Shown: positions 25,396 through 34,380 of the stretch, piece after piece
How the letters are laid out: the number at the start of each line of letters is the position of its first letter
Position numbering within the stretch: the stretch's first letter is position 1
Source: Mucilaginibacter gracilis
Lineage (GTDB): Bacteria; Bacteroidota; Bacteroidia; Sphingobacteriales; Sphingobacteriaceae
NCBI RefSeq assembly: GCF_003633615.1
Contig: NZ_RBKU01000001.1
Location: 5,642,001-5,706,000 of the forward strand
Direction: 5' to 3'
Length of the DNA: 64,000 nucleotides
Translations under genes and position numbers: made by a program
Notes under the pieces: generated by a model
The model's input: the letters and a program-made list of their open reading frames with translations, nothing else
What the model was told of the DNA's origin: nothing
The model's database searches: none

Positions 25396-26991
25396 ATGCC
25401 AAATAAAAAAATATCCGAACTACCCGAAGACCTGGTTGTAACCATTGCCGATTATGTTCCCATTACCACTTCGGGCTCGGCAGTAACCAAAAAGGTGCGG
25501 GTTTCAAACCTGTTGTCGCTCGTAGCAACTTCGGGCGCAGCACCACATTTTGTAGGCAAATACGTATCGTTAGAAGCCTTGCAGCTAAACATACCCGTAG
25601 GCGTAGATGGCGACTATGCCGTAATAGCCGATAGCCCCCACGCCCAGGAATACATATGGGACAGTAATTTAAACAACTGGGTATTAAGCAACAACGAGCC
25701 GGCCAGCACCTTTGCCTTATTAAGCGGCAACGCTACCGATAACGGTTCGCTTTTAAGCGAACTAACCGCCCGCGACACCGCCATAGCCAACAAAGTTGAT
25801 AAAGTTGATGGCAAAGGCCTAAGCACCGAAGATTACACCACCGCCGAAAAAACAAAACTGGCCGCCCTTACGGGAAGCTTTGCAGGCCTAACCGGCAACC
25901 CGGCAGATAATGCGGCCCTAAACTCGGCCTTAACCGGCGAAACAGCCGAAAGGCTTAGCGCCGACGCTGGGCTACAAAGCCAGGTAACAAACCTAAACGC
26001 GTCGCTCGCCACCGAAGTAACCGACAGGCAAACCGCCGACACGGCATTACAAAGCCAGGTAACAACCCTAAACTCAAACCTCAACACCGAAACAGCCAAC
26101 AGGGTTAGCGGCGATGCTACATTGCAAGATGAGGTAACTACCCTCGGTTCGTCCCTCACCACCGAAACTACAAACAGGGTTAACGGCGATGCTGCATTGC
26201 AAGATGAGGTAAGCACGCTCGGTTCGTCCCTCACCACCGAAACTACAAACAGGGTTAACGGAGATGCCGCCCTGCAAAGCCAGGTTAGTGCTTTAAGTGC
26301 TGCACTGGTACCGCATCCAACGTATACGGCACCGTCGGCCTCGCTATCGTCAACCCAAACTACCAGTGGCCTGGAGATAGGGCAAAGCATCAGCATCCCG
26401 CTCACGGCTACCTTTACTCAAAACGATGGTGGCAGCAGCACAGCTTTAAGTATCAAAAAAAATGGCACCCAAATATCGACCACAAGCCCTTATACCGATG
26501 CTACTGTAGTAATGAGCGCAACGGCCGTAGCTTACACAGCCACATTTTCGTACGCGCAAGGGCCAATCAAAAACAACATCATCGGCATTGCCGATGCTAC
26601 GGGCCGCATACCGGCAAGCAACGCAACCAGCAGCACATTAAGCTACCAGGGCTTTTACAAATTATGGTACGATACCGTTACCGCCTTCCCTACCGATAGT
26701 GCAAGTGCCCGCGCTTTAACTAACGCCCGGCTTAGCAATGCAGGTAACACATTTACATTAAATACGGGCAGCACCAACACTAAATTTTGCCTGGTGCTGC
26801 CTCCGGGTAAATCGCTGGTAAGCGTTATCGATCAGGACGCGTTAAATTTAGATATAACGGCCCAATACGTACAAAGCGCAATAACAGTTAACGATGCCTC
26901 GGGCACACCGGTAACTACCTATAAAATATATGCTATGAGTCAAAGCATACCCTATTCAACAACACACCGTCACAATATAACTATCGCATAA
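25396..26991 (+). CDS. Tail fibre protein with five 25-residue repeats
   Basis: 531 residues. The N-terminus (MPNKKISELPEDLVVTIADY) is a common start in fibre or appendage proteins of Bacteroidota phages. Five 25-residue heptad-like repeats cover 179-303 (pattern LTTETTNRVNGDAALQ), predicted to form a trimeric coiled coil. Two units are nearly identical at DNA level, so their number may vary. The C-terminal ~220 residues are beta-rich and Ser/Thr-rich, suited to a receptor-binding head. The gene lies 1 bp after the connector gene and 4 bp before the second fibre gene. Confidence 0.75.
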   Translation: MPNKKISELPEDLVVTIADYVPITTSGSAVTKKVRVSNLLSLVATSGAAPHFVGKYVSLEALQLNIPVGVDGDYAVIADSPHAQEYIWDSNLNNWVLSNNEPASTFALLSGNATDNGSLLSELTARDTAIANKVDKVDGKGLSTEDYTTAEKTKLAALTGSFAGLTGNPADNAALNSALTGETAERLSADAGLQSQVTNLNASLATEVTDRQTADTALQSQVTTLNSNLNTETANRVSGDATLQDEVTTLGSSLTTETTNRVNGDAALQDEVSTLGSSLTTETTNRVNGDAALQSQVSALSAALVPHPTYTAPSASLSSTQTTSGLEIGQSISIPLTATFTQNDGGSSTALSIKKNGTQISTTSPYTDATVVMSATAVAYTATFSYAQGPIKNNIIGIADATGRIPASNATSSTLSYQGFYKLWYDTVTAFPTDSASARALTNARLSNAGNTFTLNTGSTNTKFCLVLPPGKSLVSVIDQDALNLDITAQYVQSAITVNDASGTPVTTYKIYAMSQSIPYSTTHRHNITIA

Positions 26992-26995
26992 AAAC

Positions 26996-29900
26996 ATGGC
27001 AGCTAATTTAGAAATTGGAGGAGCAGTAAAACGCACGCAAAAAGGTGATGCCGACTGGTATTATGGCGGCGACAACGAAGCCTGGGCAAGCCTTGCAGCA
27101 GCCAAAGCAGGCGTACCCGCAGCAGTTAGGCCGGGCAAAACCGTAGGCGTTTTTGTTTCCGGTTCTGTTGTAGAATATTGGTGGCCAACATCCGCGGTTT
27201 CCGATGCCGACCTCGTTATCAAAGTCCCCCCGGTTGTAACCGATGCCTCACCGGTCAACGGCAGCAGCAATCCTGTACAATCGGGCGGGGTTTACACGGC
27301 ATTAAACAACAAACAAGACAGTTTAGGCTATACCGCCGAAAACACGGCCAATAAAAACGTAGCCAACGGCTACGCCGGTTTAGACGGAAGCGGCAAAGTT
27401 TCGAGCGCACAACTACCAAGCTATGTTGACGATGTTTTAGAATTTGCCAACCTGGCCGCCCTGCCAACCACCGGCGAAACAGGCAAAATTTACGTAACGC
27501 TTGATACCAACTTCGAGTACAGGTGGAGCGGCTCGGCATACATTCGCCTGGTATCATCACCCGGCACTACGGATGCGCTGGCCGAAGGCGTAACAAACCT
27601 GTATTATACAGCAGCCAGGGTTAAAGCATACGCCGATACCCTCTACGCATCACTAACCGGCTCCTATACCGACCCTGCCTGGATAAACTCCCTCGCAGCA
27701 TCAAAATTAACCGGCGACACCCTGCCGGCAAACGTAATACACTCCATTTTAACCACCCTGGGCACCATCATCACCGGAGTTTGGAACGCCACCGTTATCG
27801 ACCCTCAATATGGCGGCACAGGTTTGGCAGCCTACACCATCGGCGATTTGCTCTATGCATCGGGCCCAACCACGCTATCCAAACTACTGGCCGTTGCCAC
27901 GGGAAATGTACTACTATCTGGCGGTGCTGGTACCGCTCCAACCTATGGCAAAGTTGGCTTAACAACGCATGTTACAGGCATATTACCAATAACAAACGGC
28001 GGTACCGGCACATCAAGCACCTTTACCCCCGGATCCCTCATTTTTGCAGGCCCTTCGGGAGTTTACACCCAAGACAATGCAAACCTGTTTTACGATGCAA
28101 CAAATCATAGAATTGGGTTTAGCACTACTGCCCCAACTCACCAATTAACACTTGGATCAACTTCAACAGGCATTGCTTACTATAATACTACAGACCAAAC
28201 AACAAATTATGAAAGAGTAAGGCATTATTGGAGTGGTGGTGTTTATAATATAACTTATGAAAATGGAGGAACAGGTTCTACAGGACGTACTATAGCATTA
28301 GGTTTTTTAGGTTCTACACAATTATTAATAAAGAATAATGGAGGAGATGTTACAGGTACAGTAACAGTAGCAAGACTTGTAAACGCTGGTGCTATGTTTG
28401 GCGTAGGTGGAGGTCAACAGATCTCTAATACTACGAGTACTCCTGTATCAGGTTATGGTATTTCTATTCTACCTACTATTGTTAATACTTTAGCAAATGG
28501 TTACTCTGCATTATATATAAGTCCATTTGAAAGTTCAATTGGTACTGGTGGTAATTATTTGATAAATGCCGGCACCAATACAGGCGCAAGTGCTTCCGGT
28601 ACGCATAGCTCAGTATTTACAGTTGATAGAGTAGGTAATACATTAGTAAGCGGAAATTTAACAGTTACACCAATAGCCAGTGCGGGTGGACTGGTTACTA
28701 CCACATCATCAGGACAATTGGGTAGTTTACCTTCTGTTGCTGCTGGTTCGGTTTTAGTATCTAATGGTATTGGGGCACTACCAATATATACTGCATCTCC
28801 TACATTTTTTCAATGGTTTAGAGGTGGCAACGTTTCTTCTGCTAATAGAGGAACAAGCGGTTATGGTATAGATAGTGCCTATTCTACTTTCTTAGATAAC
28901 TCAACAGTTGTTAACGGTACAGTTTCAAACTATAGTGTAGTAGCTTTTGCAGGAGGTGCATTTAGTGCCACCAATACTGGAGTAACTGCATCAAATTTAG
29001 CTACGGTATATATTGCTTCTGCACCCACTGCTGGAACTAATGTAACAGCAAGTAATACCTATGCACTACAGATTGCTTCAGGAAATAGTATATTTGGTGG
29101 TAATACTTATTTTAGTGGAAATATTGGTATTGGTACAACTACTCCTAATACCTCTTTGGAAGTATTAATAGCAGGAGCAGGAGGAGGAGTGGCTGCTACT
29201 AATGTATCAGGAATAAGAGCAACAAGAACAACTACTAATCAGTCTCAGTATATACAAATGGATTTAACTGATGGTTCGTTTGCGAGATTATATAGTCAAG
29301 GTGCAGGAAAGGGACTGGCTTTTGTTAATGTTAGTGGTAATGCTGCCGGTAATAATACCCAAGATGGTATAGTTTTCTATACTCCAAGTTCTTCTGCTGG
29401 AGTTGCCAATACTGTACCTACTTTAGTTATTAATAGCGGTAGACCTTTTGTCGGTATAGGATTACCTTTAAGTAATAGTTTTGCAAGTAGTTTCCTTACG
29501 TTAGGTGGCTCTACGGTATCCATGCCAGCATGGGGATTAAATGGTATTCAATTACAAGCTGTAGCAAGTACCTTTAATAATTCATCAACAGCAGCTTCCA
29601 CAGTAATAGCAGGAATAACAGCTATTAATTCTTTTGCAGCTTCGACTATAACTTCAACTAATACAGGAGTTTCTTATAATGGAATAGCTACTGTATACAT
29701 AGATAATGCTCCCATTGCTGGAACTAATGTTTCAATAACTAATAATTATGCTTTGTATTCAGCTTCTGGAGCTAACTTTTTTAATGGTGCAACTACCTTT
29801 GCTGGGGGTGGAACTTTAACTTCAAGTACATTACTACAATCTTATATTTCAATATTTCCTACTATATCACAAACAGGTACTGCAGGATTTAGAGGACTAT

Positions 29901-31183
29901 ATTTATCAGCTTATATTACATCTCAAGGTAGCGGCAATAGTCAATCTTTAATAGATATAGGCACTAATACCGCAGCAAATGGAGCAGGGACGCACAATTC
30001 AAAGTTCTCGGTTAATTACTCTGGGGATACAAATATAGGAGGACAATTAGCAGTTCCCGGTGGTTCTATCATTACATCTGTTCCCTTTACGGCAGGTAAT
30101 TTTTATGTTACAGGTTTTAATGCAGCAAGTCAACCTAGTACTCAAGCTACCTGGTTATTTGGCGGGGCTACTTCGGTACAACTTAGAGTTAACTTAGGAG
30201 GAACAACTATATCTAGTTTAACAGCTAATAATAATTATACCAATACTTTAATAGCGAATACAGGCTATAACACCGCATCAACCGGAACACATGCTTTTGC
30301 AAATAGCTTAACGGTTCTGCCGGTAACTTTGGGTACAAACAATGGTGCATCGGTTACCAATACAGCCTCTTTATATATCGACAATGCTGGTACAGGTGGT
30401 ACTAATAATTATGCTCTTTATTCGGCTGCCGGCACGAATTATTTTGGAGGTAATACTATTTTTAATAGTCCTATTTGGGGCACCGGATTATCGTCGGGCA
30501 GCTCGGCATTCTTAGTAACGGGTGGGGCCACCATTGTTAACACAGCATCGGATGCAAAAGTTCAATTGGGTGGTTCAACAAATATGATGTGGCGTGTTTT
30601 GTTAAACGCTTCATCAGCTGCTTCTCTCAGTTCAGGGCTTTCTTATGCAAACTTAGTTGTGGGTTCTTCTCCGGTAGCGTTATCGGCTTCAGGCACCAGT
30701 CCTGTTATAGCCAATGTGGCCATTAATCCAATAGGAACCGTAACGACTGGAGGCGGTACAGCGACAGTAGGGGCAACTCTATATTTGGGTGGTGCAGGCA
30801 CAGGAGCAGTTGATAATTATGCTTTATATTCTAAGTCAGGAGCCAATTACTTTGGTGGCAACTTACTAATTGGCACAACTTCCGATAATATAACTGACAA
30901 AGTGCAGGTGAGCGGTAACGTCAATTTACTAACACCCGGTAATAAAATAAAGATTGCGACCGGCACCAATGCATCTATTGGCACATCTACGCTGGTTGCG
31001 GGTACAATAACTATCAACACAACGGCAGTAAGTGCAAGTAGTATTATTATGATATGCCGTAAAGCTAACGGAGGCACTATCGGTGGTTTAACTTACGGTA
31101 CTATAGTGGCCGGTACATCATTTGTGATAAGCAGCGATAGCTCGGCAGATACAAGCCAGGTTAACTGGTGGATATTAAACTAA
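26996..31183 (+). CDS. Very large tail fibre/spike protein
   Basis: 1395 residues. The N-terminal ~360 residues contain 'QYGGTGLAAYTIGDLLYASG' and a second 'NGGTGTSS' segment typical of phage fibres. The body holds at least four diverged repeats of the form 'YALYSASGANFFNG...F' each preceded by an 'A-x-Y-I-x-x-A-P/G' strand. The C-terminal ~60 residues (GTITINTTAVSASSIIMICR ... VNWWILN) look like a receptor-binding end module. No peptidase S74 motif is seen. The middle, about 28090-30470, is much more AT-rich than either end and uses different codons, so it was probably acquired or exchanged. Host-range determinant by inference. Confidence 0.8.
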   Translation: MAANLEIGGAVKRTQKGDADWYYGGDNEAWASLAAAKAGVPAAVRPGKTVGVFVSGSVVEYWWPTSAVSDADLVIKVPPVVTDASPVNGSSNPVQSGGVYTALNNKQDSLGYTAENTANKNVANGYAGLDGSGKVSSAQLPSYVDDVLEFANLAALPTTGETGKIYVTLDTNFEYRWSGSAYIRLVSSPGTTDALAEGVTNLYYTAARVKAYADTLYASLTGSYTDPAWINSLAASKLTGDTLPANVIHSILTTLGTIITGVWNATVIDPQYGGTGLAAYTIGDLLYASGPTTLSKLLAVATGNVLLSGGAGTAPTYGKVGLTTHVTGILPITNGGTGTSSTFTPGSLIFAGPSGVYTQDNANLFYDATNHRIGFSTTAPTHQLTLGSTSTGIAYYNTTDQTTNYERVRHYWSGGVYNITYENGGTGSTGRTIALGFLGSTQLLIKNNGGDVTGTVTVARLVNAGAMFGVGGGQQISNTTSTPVSGYGISILPTIVNTLANGYSALYISPFESSIGTGGNYLINAGTNTGASASGTHSSVFTVDRVGNTLVSGNLTVTPIASAGGLVTTTSSGQLGSLPSVAAGSVLVSNGIGALPIYTASPTFFQWFRGGNVSSANRGTSGYGIDSAYSTFLDNSTVVNGTVSNYSVVAFAGGAFSATNTGVTASNLATVYIASAPTAGTNVTASNTYALQIASGNSIFGGNTYFSGNIGIGTTTPNTSLEVLIAGAGGGVAATNVSGIRATRTTTNQSQYIQMDLTDGSFARLYSQGAGKGLAFVNVSGNAAGNNTQDGIVFYTPSSSAGVANTVPTLVINSGRPFVGIGLPLSNSFASSFLTLGGSTVSMPAWGLNGIQLQAVASTFNNSSTAASTVIAGITAINSFAASTITSTNTGVSYNGIATVYIDNAPIAGTNVSITNNYALYSASGANFFNGATTFAGGGTLTSSTLLQSYISIFPTISQTGTAGFRGLYLSAYITSQGSGNSQSLIDIGTNTAANGAGTHNSKFSVNYSGDTNIGGQLAVPGGSIITSVPFTAGNFYVTGFNAASQPSTQATWLFGGATSVQLRVNLGGTTISSLTANNNYTNTLIANTGYNTASTGTHAFANSLTVLPVTLGTNNGASVTNTASLYIDNAGTGGTNNYALYSAAGTNYFGGNTIFNSPIWGTGLSSGSSAFLVTGGATIVNTASDAKVQLGGSTNMMWRVLLNASSAASLSSGLSYANLVVGSSPVALSASGTSPVIANVAINPIGTVTTGGGTATVGATLYLGGAGTGAVDNYALYSKSGANYFGGNLLIGTTSDNITDKVQVSGNVNLLTPGNKIKIATGTNASIGTSTLVAGTITINTTAVSASSIIMICRKANGGTIGGLTYGTIVAGTSFVISSDSSADTSQVNWWILN

Positions 31184-31320
31184 ATAAATCTGCATGCTTA
31201 GTGCCTTTTTATATGCTTTGCAGGCAATTTACCATTGTTTTTTGCTTGCAAAGCACTATTGCATTGGCCAATAACGATCCGGTTATTGGTTGCAACACAA
31301 ATTTTTTCGCTTCAGTAAAA

Positions 31321-31620
31321 ATGAAAACTTTATTAAAACAAGGCTGGCTGCGCTTTAGAAGCGCGGTGCCGCCAACGGTAAAAAAAATACAGATAGTACT
31401 TGGTATGGCTACAGCATCATTTGGGGCGGCAACGGCCATTACCTGGCCAGGCAAATTGTTGCTGGTTGGCACTTTTTGCGGATACGCGGCGGCGGTGTGC
31501 GGCGGTATTGTTTTAGCGCTGCAGTTTATACAGCAATCGGTAACGGTTTTTGAAACTCAAACCGAAGTTACCGTTAAGCAAACCACAACCGAAGTTAAAT
31601 CAAATTTAAAACAACAATAA
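31321..31620 (+). CDS. Putative holin
   Basis: 99 residues from ATG 31321 (MKTLLKQGWLRFRSAVPPTV); the upstream in-frame extension overlaps the fibre gene and is unlikely. Two hydrophobic segments (IQIVLGMATASFGAATAI and LLLVGTFCGYAAAVCGGIVL) are followed by a charged C-terminus. Position directly before the endolysin gene and the two-helix layout support a holin, which would permeabilise the inner membrane to release or activate the endolysin. Confidence 0.7.
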   Translation: MKTLLKQGWLRFRSAVPPTVKKIQIVLGMATASFGAATAITWPGKLLLVGTFCGYAAAVCGGIVLALQFIQQSVTVFETQTEVTVKQTTTEVKSNLKQQ

Positions 31621-31624
31621 CACA

Positions 31625-32092
31625 ATGGGCAAATTAGCAATTGAAATTATAAATGTGGCCGGTAGCCAGTTGGGCGTTACCGAGGCTGCGGGCCATAACG
31701 ATGGACCGGCTGTTGAAACCTACCTGAAAGCGGTTGGGTTGGGCAAGGGCTACGCCTGGTGCATGGCTTTTGTTTACTGGTGCGCCAAGCAGGCGTCGGC
31801 AAAATTAGGGCTTGTTAATCCGCTTAAAGCAACCGGCGGCGTGCTTGACGAGTGGCAGAGCGGGCGCGGAACTCACTTAACCCTGCCCGAACCGGGATGC
31901 ATTTTTATTATGCACCATACCGAAGGTTACCATACCGGTATTGTTACCGGTGTTTTTGCCGACGGACTTTTGCACACTATTGAGGGCAACACCAATAACA
32001 ACGGAAGCCGCGAAGGCACATCGGTGTTGCGCAAAACCAGGTATGTTAAAGATATGGTTGGTTTTATTAAACTGGAAGACAAACCGGCCTAA
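31625..32092 (+). CDS. Endolysin, CHAP-type cysteine peptidase/amidase
   Basis: 155 residues, no signal peptide. Motifs fit a CHAP or related NlpC/P60-type cell-wall hydrolase: WCMAFVYWC with catalytic Cys at residue 46, HTGIV with the catalytic His near 103, and EGNTNNNGSREG near 119-130. The protein would cleave peptidoglycan cross-links or the amide bond of the stem peptide. It lies 4 bp after the holin gene and 10 bp before the next lysis gene. Confidence 0.85.
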   Translation: MGKLAIEIINVAGSQLGVTEAAGHNDGPAVETYLKAVGLGKGYAWCMAFVYWCAKQASAKLGLVNPLKATGGVLDEWQSGRGTHLTLPEPGCIFIMHHTEGYHTGIVTGVFADGLLHTIEGNTNNNGSREGTSVLRKTRYVKDMVGFIKLEDKPA

Positions 32093-32102
32093 AGCATACG
32101 CC

Positions 32103-32432
32103 ATGACTACCATAGAAACAAGAGAAATACGCGGAATTACACTAAGGATACTTTATTTGCTGGTTGCTTTTTCGGTGGTATCTACCGCCGGGATTATGAC
32201 ATCGTATTTCGGTTTAAAAAACGACAGCCAGTTGTTAGCCAACCAAATTGAGATACTTAAAATACAGTATAAAATAATAGACCAGCGTTTGGAGAAGATG
32301 GAAAACAAAAAAGATACCGAACGCTTAAAAAACACGCCCGAAAACCATGCCACAAACCAAAAAAATTTATCTGCCAATAGTCTTTTTGCTGATGCTCACT
32401 GGTTGCCAAACCCGCAAAACAGCAACAACTAA
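32103..32432 (+). CDS. Membrane protein with coiled coil, lysis module
   Basis: 109 residues from ATG 32103 (MTTIETREIRGITLRILYLL). One membrane segment spans ~11-37, then a charged helical domain with coiled-coil character (LANQIEILKIQYKIIDQRLE). This is the layout of an inner-membrane spanin subunit. Its 3' end overlaps the next gene by 86 bp in a different frame, as Rz and Rz1 do. Function inferred from layout and position only. Confidence 0.6.
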   Translation: MTTIETREIRGITLRILYLLVAFSVVSTAGIMTSYFGLKNDSQLLANQIEILKIQYKIIDQRLEKMENKKDTERLKNTPENHATNQKNLSANSLFADAHWLPNPQNSNN

Positions 32433-32883
32433 AACCGATGTTAGCACCGTTGTACATACAGTTAGCACCAGTAAAAAAGATGTATTGAGCATTGATACCG
32501 GTAAAACCCACAGCGAATTAAAGATAGCGAAAAACACGCGCGACTCCGACGAGATTGACATCGTACCCGATTCGGGCGCGGTTCAAAAAATTCAGATTAC
32601 CGCGGGCTCAACCTTTGCATACACGGGTATAGCTAAAAGCATTGTGTTTAAAAAAACCGGAAGCAGCCAGTTAAGTCTCGCCCAAGCGGCACAAAGTAAC
32701 ATGGCCCGGATAACACATGTTACCCAAGCCGATAGTACTTTAAAAAACGAAACAAGTAAACAAATAAGCAAAAATAAAACCACCCAAACAAAGCCCAGTA
32801 TAAGCTGGCTGGCCGCGTTGTTAGTGGGCATAGCCGTTGTTGGTATTATTGGCTATTTTGTTTTTAAACGTACTGTGGGTTAA
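32347..32883 (+). CDS. u-spanin-like lipoprotein
   Basis: 178 residues. A lipobox (LMLTGC, Cys20) predicts an outer-membrane lipid anchor, and a hydrophobic C-terminal helix (WLAALLVGIAVVGIIGYFVF, ~154-173) predicts an inner-membrane anchor. Both anchors in one chain is the signature of a unimolecular spanin such as T1 gp11, which fuses the two membranes in the last lysis step. The middle is polar and Thr/Ser/Lys-rich. It overlaps the 32103 gene and is the last gene of the phage island. Confidence 0.65.
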   Translation: MPQTKKIYLPIVFLLMLTGCQTRKTATTKTDVSTVVHTVSTSKKDVLSIDTGKTHSELKIAKNTRDSDEIDIVPDSGAVQKIQITAGSTFAYTGIAKSIVFKKTGSSQLSLAQAAQSNMARITHVTQADSTLKNETSKQISKNKTTQTKPSISWLAALLVGIAVVGIIGYFVFKRTVG

Positions 32884-33008
32884 TCTTAATTACGAAACCG
32901 AAAAAAACTATCCCTAAAGCACAATATATATGTAAAAGATACACTAAAAGTCGGGTAAAAACCTTATTATTGTTGGTAAAAAAACCGTTTTGAGCATCAT
33001 GTCCAAAC

Positions 33009-33042
33009 TTTGCCAAAATCATAATTGTAGGTTTTATATTTG
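33009..33042 (+). promoter_or_regulatory. Candidate promoter of the GAF-PAS gene
   Basis: TTTG at 33009-33012 and TATATTTG at 33035-33042, 22 bp apart, match the Bacteroidota -33/-7 pattern. The start codon follows 37 bp later. Confidence 0.5.
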
Positions 33043-33078
33043 TTTTTTTAGGTAGCTAATCTTTTCCCCAAAACATAT

Positions 33079-34221
33079 ATGAGTGAAACTGTTCGTGTAC
33101 AGGCAGTTAAACAGTTTGAGCAGTTAAATTTGCAATTAGATAATGAATTGCAGGAACTGGTAGCAATAGCGTCCGAAATTTGCGACACCCCAATAGCACT
33201 GATAAGTTTGCTTGATGAGCACACCCAATGGATAAAAGTAAGCAGGGGTATTAACATTGAAAGTGCCCCGCGCCAAATTTCTTTTTGCAACCACATTATA
33301 CAAAGCCACAATGTATTAATCATTCCGGATACTTTACTTGATGAGCGTGTTGCAAACCACCCCTTGGTATTGGGCGGGCCATCGCTTCGCTTTTATGCAG
33401 GGACGCCGCTTATAAACCGCGATGGCCTTGTGCTTGGCACCTTTTGCGTGGCCCATAGTAAACCCCATAACTTAGATAAGCATCAGCAAATGATGCTAAA
33501 AATGCTATCTAAACAAGCTATGAGCATTATGGAACTCAAGTTAAACCATCAGCAGCTTGAAAAAAACAGGCAGCAGGCCGAGCAACAAAAACAAACCATT
33601 ATTAATGCCGAAATAAGGCTACGGTCGTTTTTTGAAAGTTCGGCCAATTTACATGTGCTGCTTGATGCAAGCGGGCAGGTTTTAGATTACAATAAAACGG
33701 CATACAACTTTGTTAGAAAAGTACATAGTACCAAGCTATCCCGTGGCGATTTATTTATTACCTACCTCGCAACTTCGTTTATCAACACCTTTCTCGAAAA
33801 ATTTAATTTGGCCCTTGCCGGGAAAAAAAGCTATGCCGAGGGCCTTACCAATTACGGCGAACTTGGCGAGGTATGGTGGGAAGCCAACTTTGCGCCGGCA
33901 TGGAATGCTGTAAACGAGGTAATAGGCGTATCGTACAGTTTAAGAAACGTTACCGAGCGTAAACTATACGAGCAGCAAATACTGGCCCAAAACCAATCGC
34001 TGGTTAATATAGCGCACATCCAATCGCACGAGTACCGCGGCCCCCTAACCTCTATTATGGGTATGATGAACCTCATTAAAGAGGAAGGCTATCAGCCCCC
34101 TGTTGAATACCTTAAATTATTGGAGGTTGCCATTAATAAACTCGACGAAAAAATAAGGGCCATTGTTATCCATGTAAATAACCGCGACTTAAATAACGAA
34201 AGCGATACCAAGCTTTTTTAA
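33079..34221 (+). CDS. GAF-PAS-HisKA signalling protein lacking an ATPase domain
   Basis: 380 residues. An N-terminal GAF domain (~20-150, with 'CDTPIALISLLDEHTQWIK' and 'RFYAGTPLINRDGLVLGTFC'), a coiled coil (~155-180) and a PAS domain (~185-295, ending 'GVSYSLRNVTERKLYEQQ') are followed by a HisKA-type dimerisation helix with phosphoacceptor His317 in SHEYRGPLTSIMGM. The protein ends near 380, without the N, G1 and G2 boxes of the HATPase domain. It cannot autophosphorylate alone; it may be phosphorylated by, or dimerise with, another kinase. It is not phage-like and marks the right boundary of the island. Confidence 0.85.
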   Translation: MSETVRVQAVKQFEQLNLQLDNELQELVAIASEICDTPIALISLLDEHTQWIKVSRGINIESAPRQISFCNHIIQSHNVLIIPDTLLDERVANHPLVLGGPSLRFYAGTPLINRDGLVLGTFCVAHSKPHNLDKHQQMMLKMLSKQAMSIMELKLNHQQLEKNRQQAEQQKQTIINAEIRLRSFFESSANLHVLLDASGQVLDYNKTAYNFVRKVHSTKLSRGDLFITYLATSFINTFLEKFNLALAGKKSYAEGLTNYGELGEVWWEANFAPAWNAVNEVIGVSYSLRNVTERKLYEQQILAQNQSLVNIAHIQSHEYRGPLTSIMGMMNLIKEEGYQPPVEYLKLLEVAINKLDEKIRAIVIHVNNRDLNNESDTKLF

Positions 34222-34380
34222 CACCATCCATCAACGCAAAGTAAAAAAGCCCTAGCGTGCTGACGGTTAAGTATGTATTTGCCCCTGTATCGTATTTATT
34301 ACTTGATGACCTTTAAACCTTTAAGTAATTTTAATGTTGAAGATGATAACTAACTTGGTGTTGAGTTAAAACTGGATGTT

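Noticed and set aside
31168..31320. Upstream in-frame start for the holin
   Set aside because: It overlaps the fibre gene and adds an unusual Cys-rich stretch; ATG 31321 gives a standard two-helix holin.
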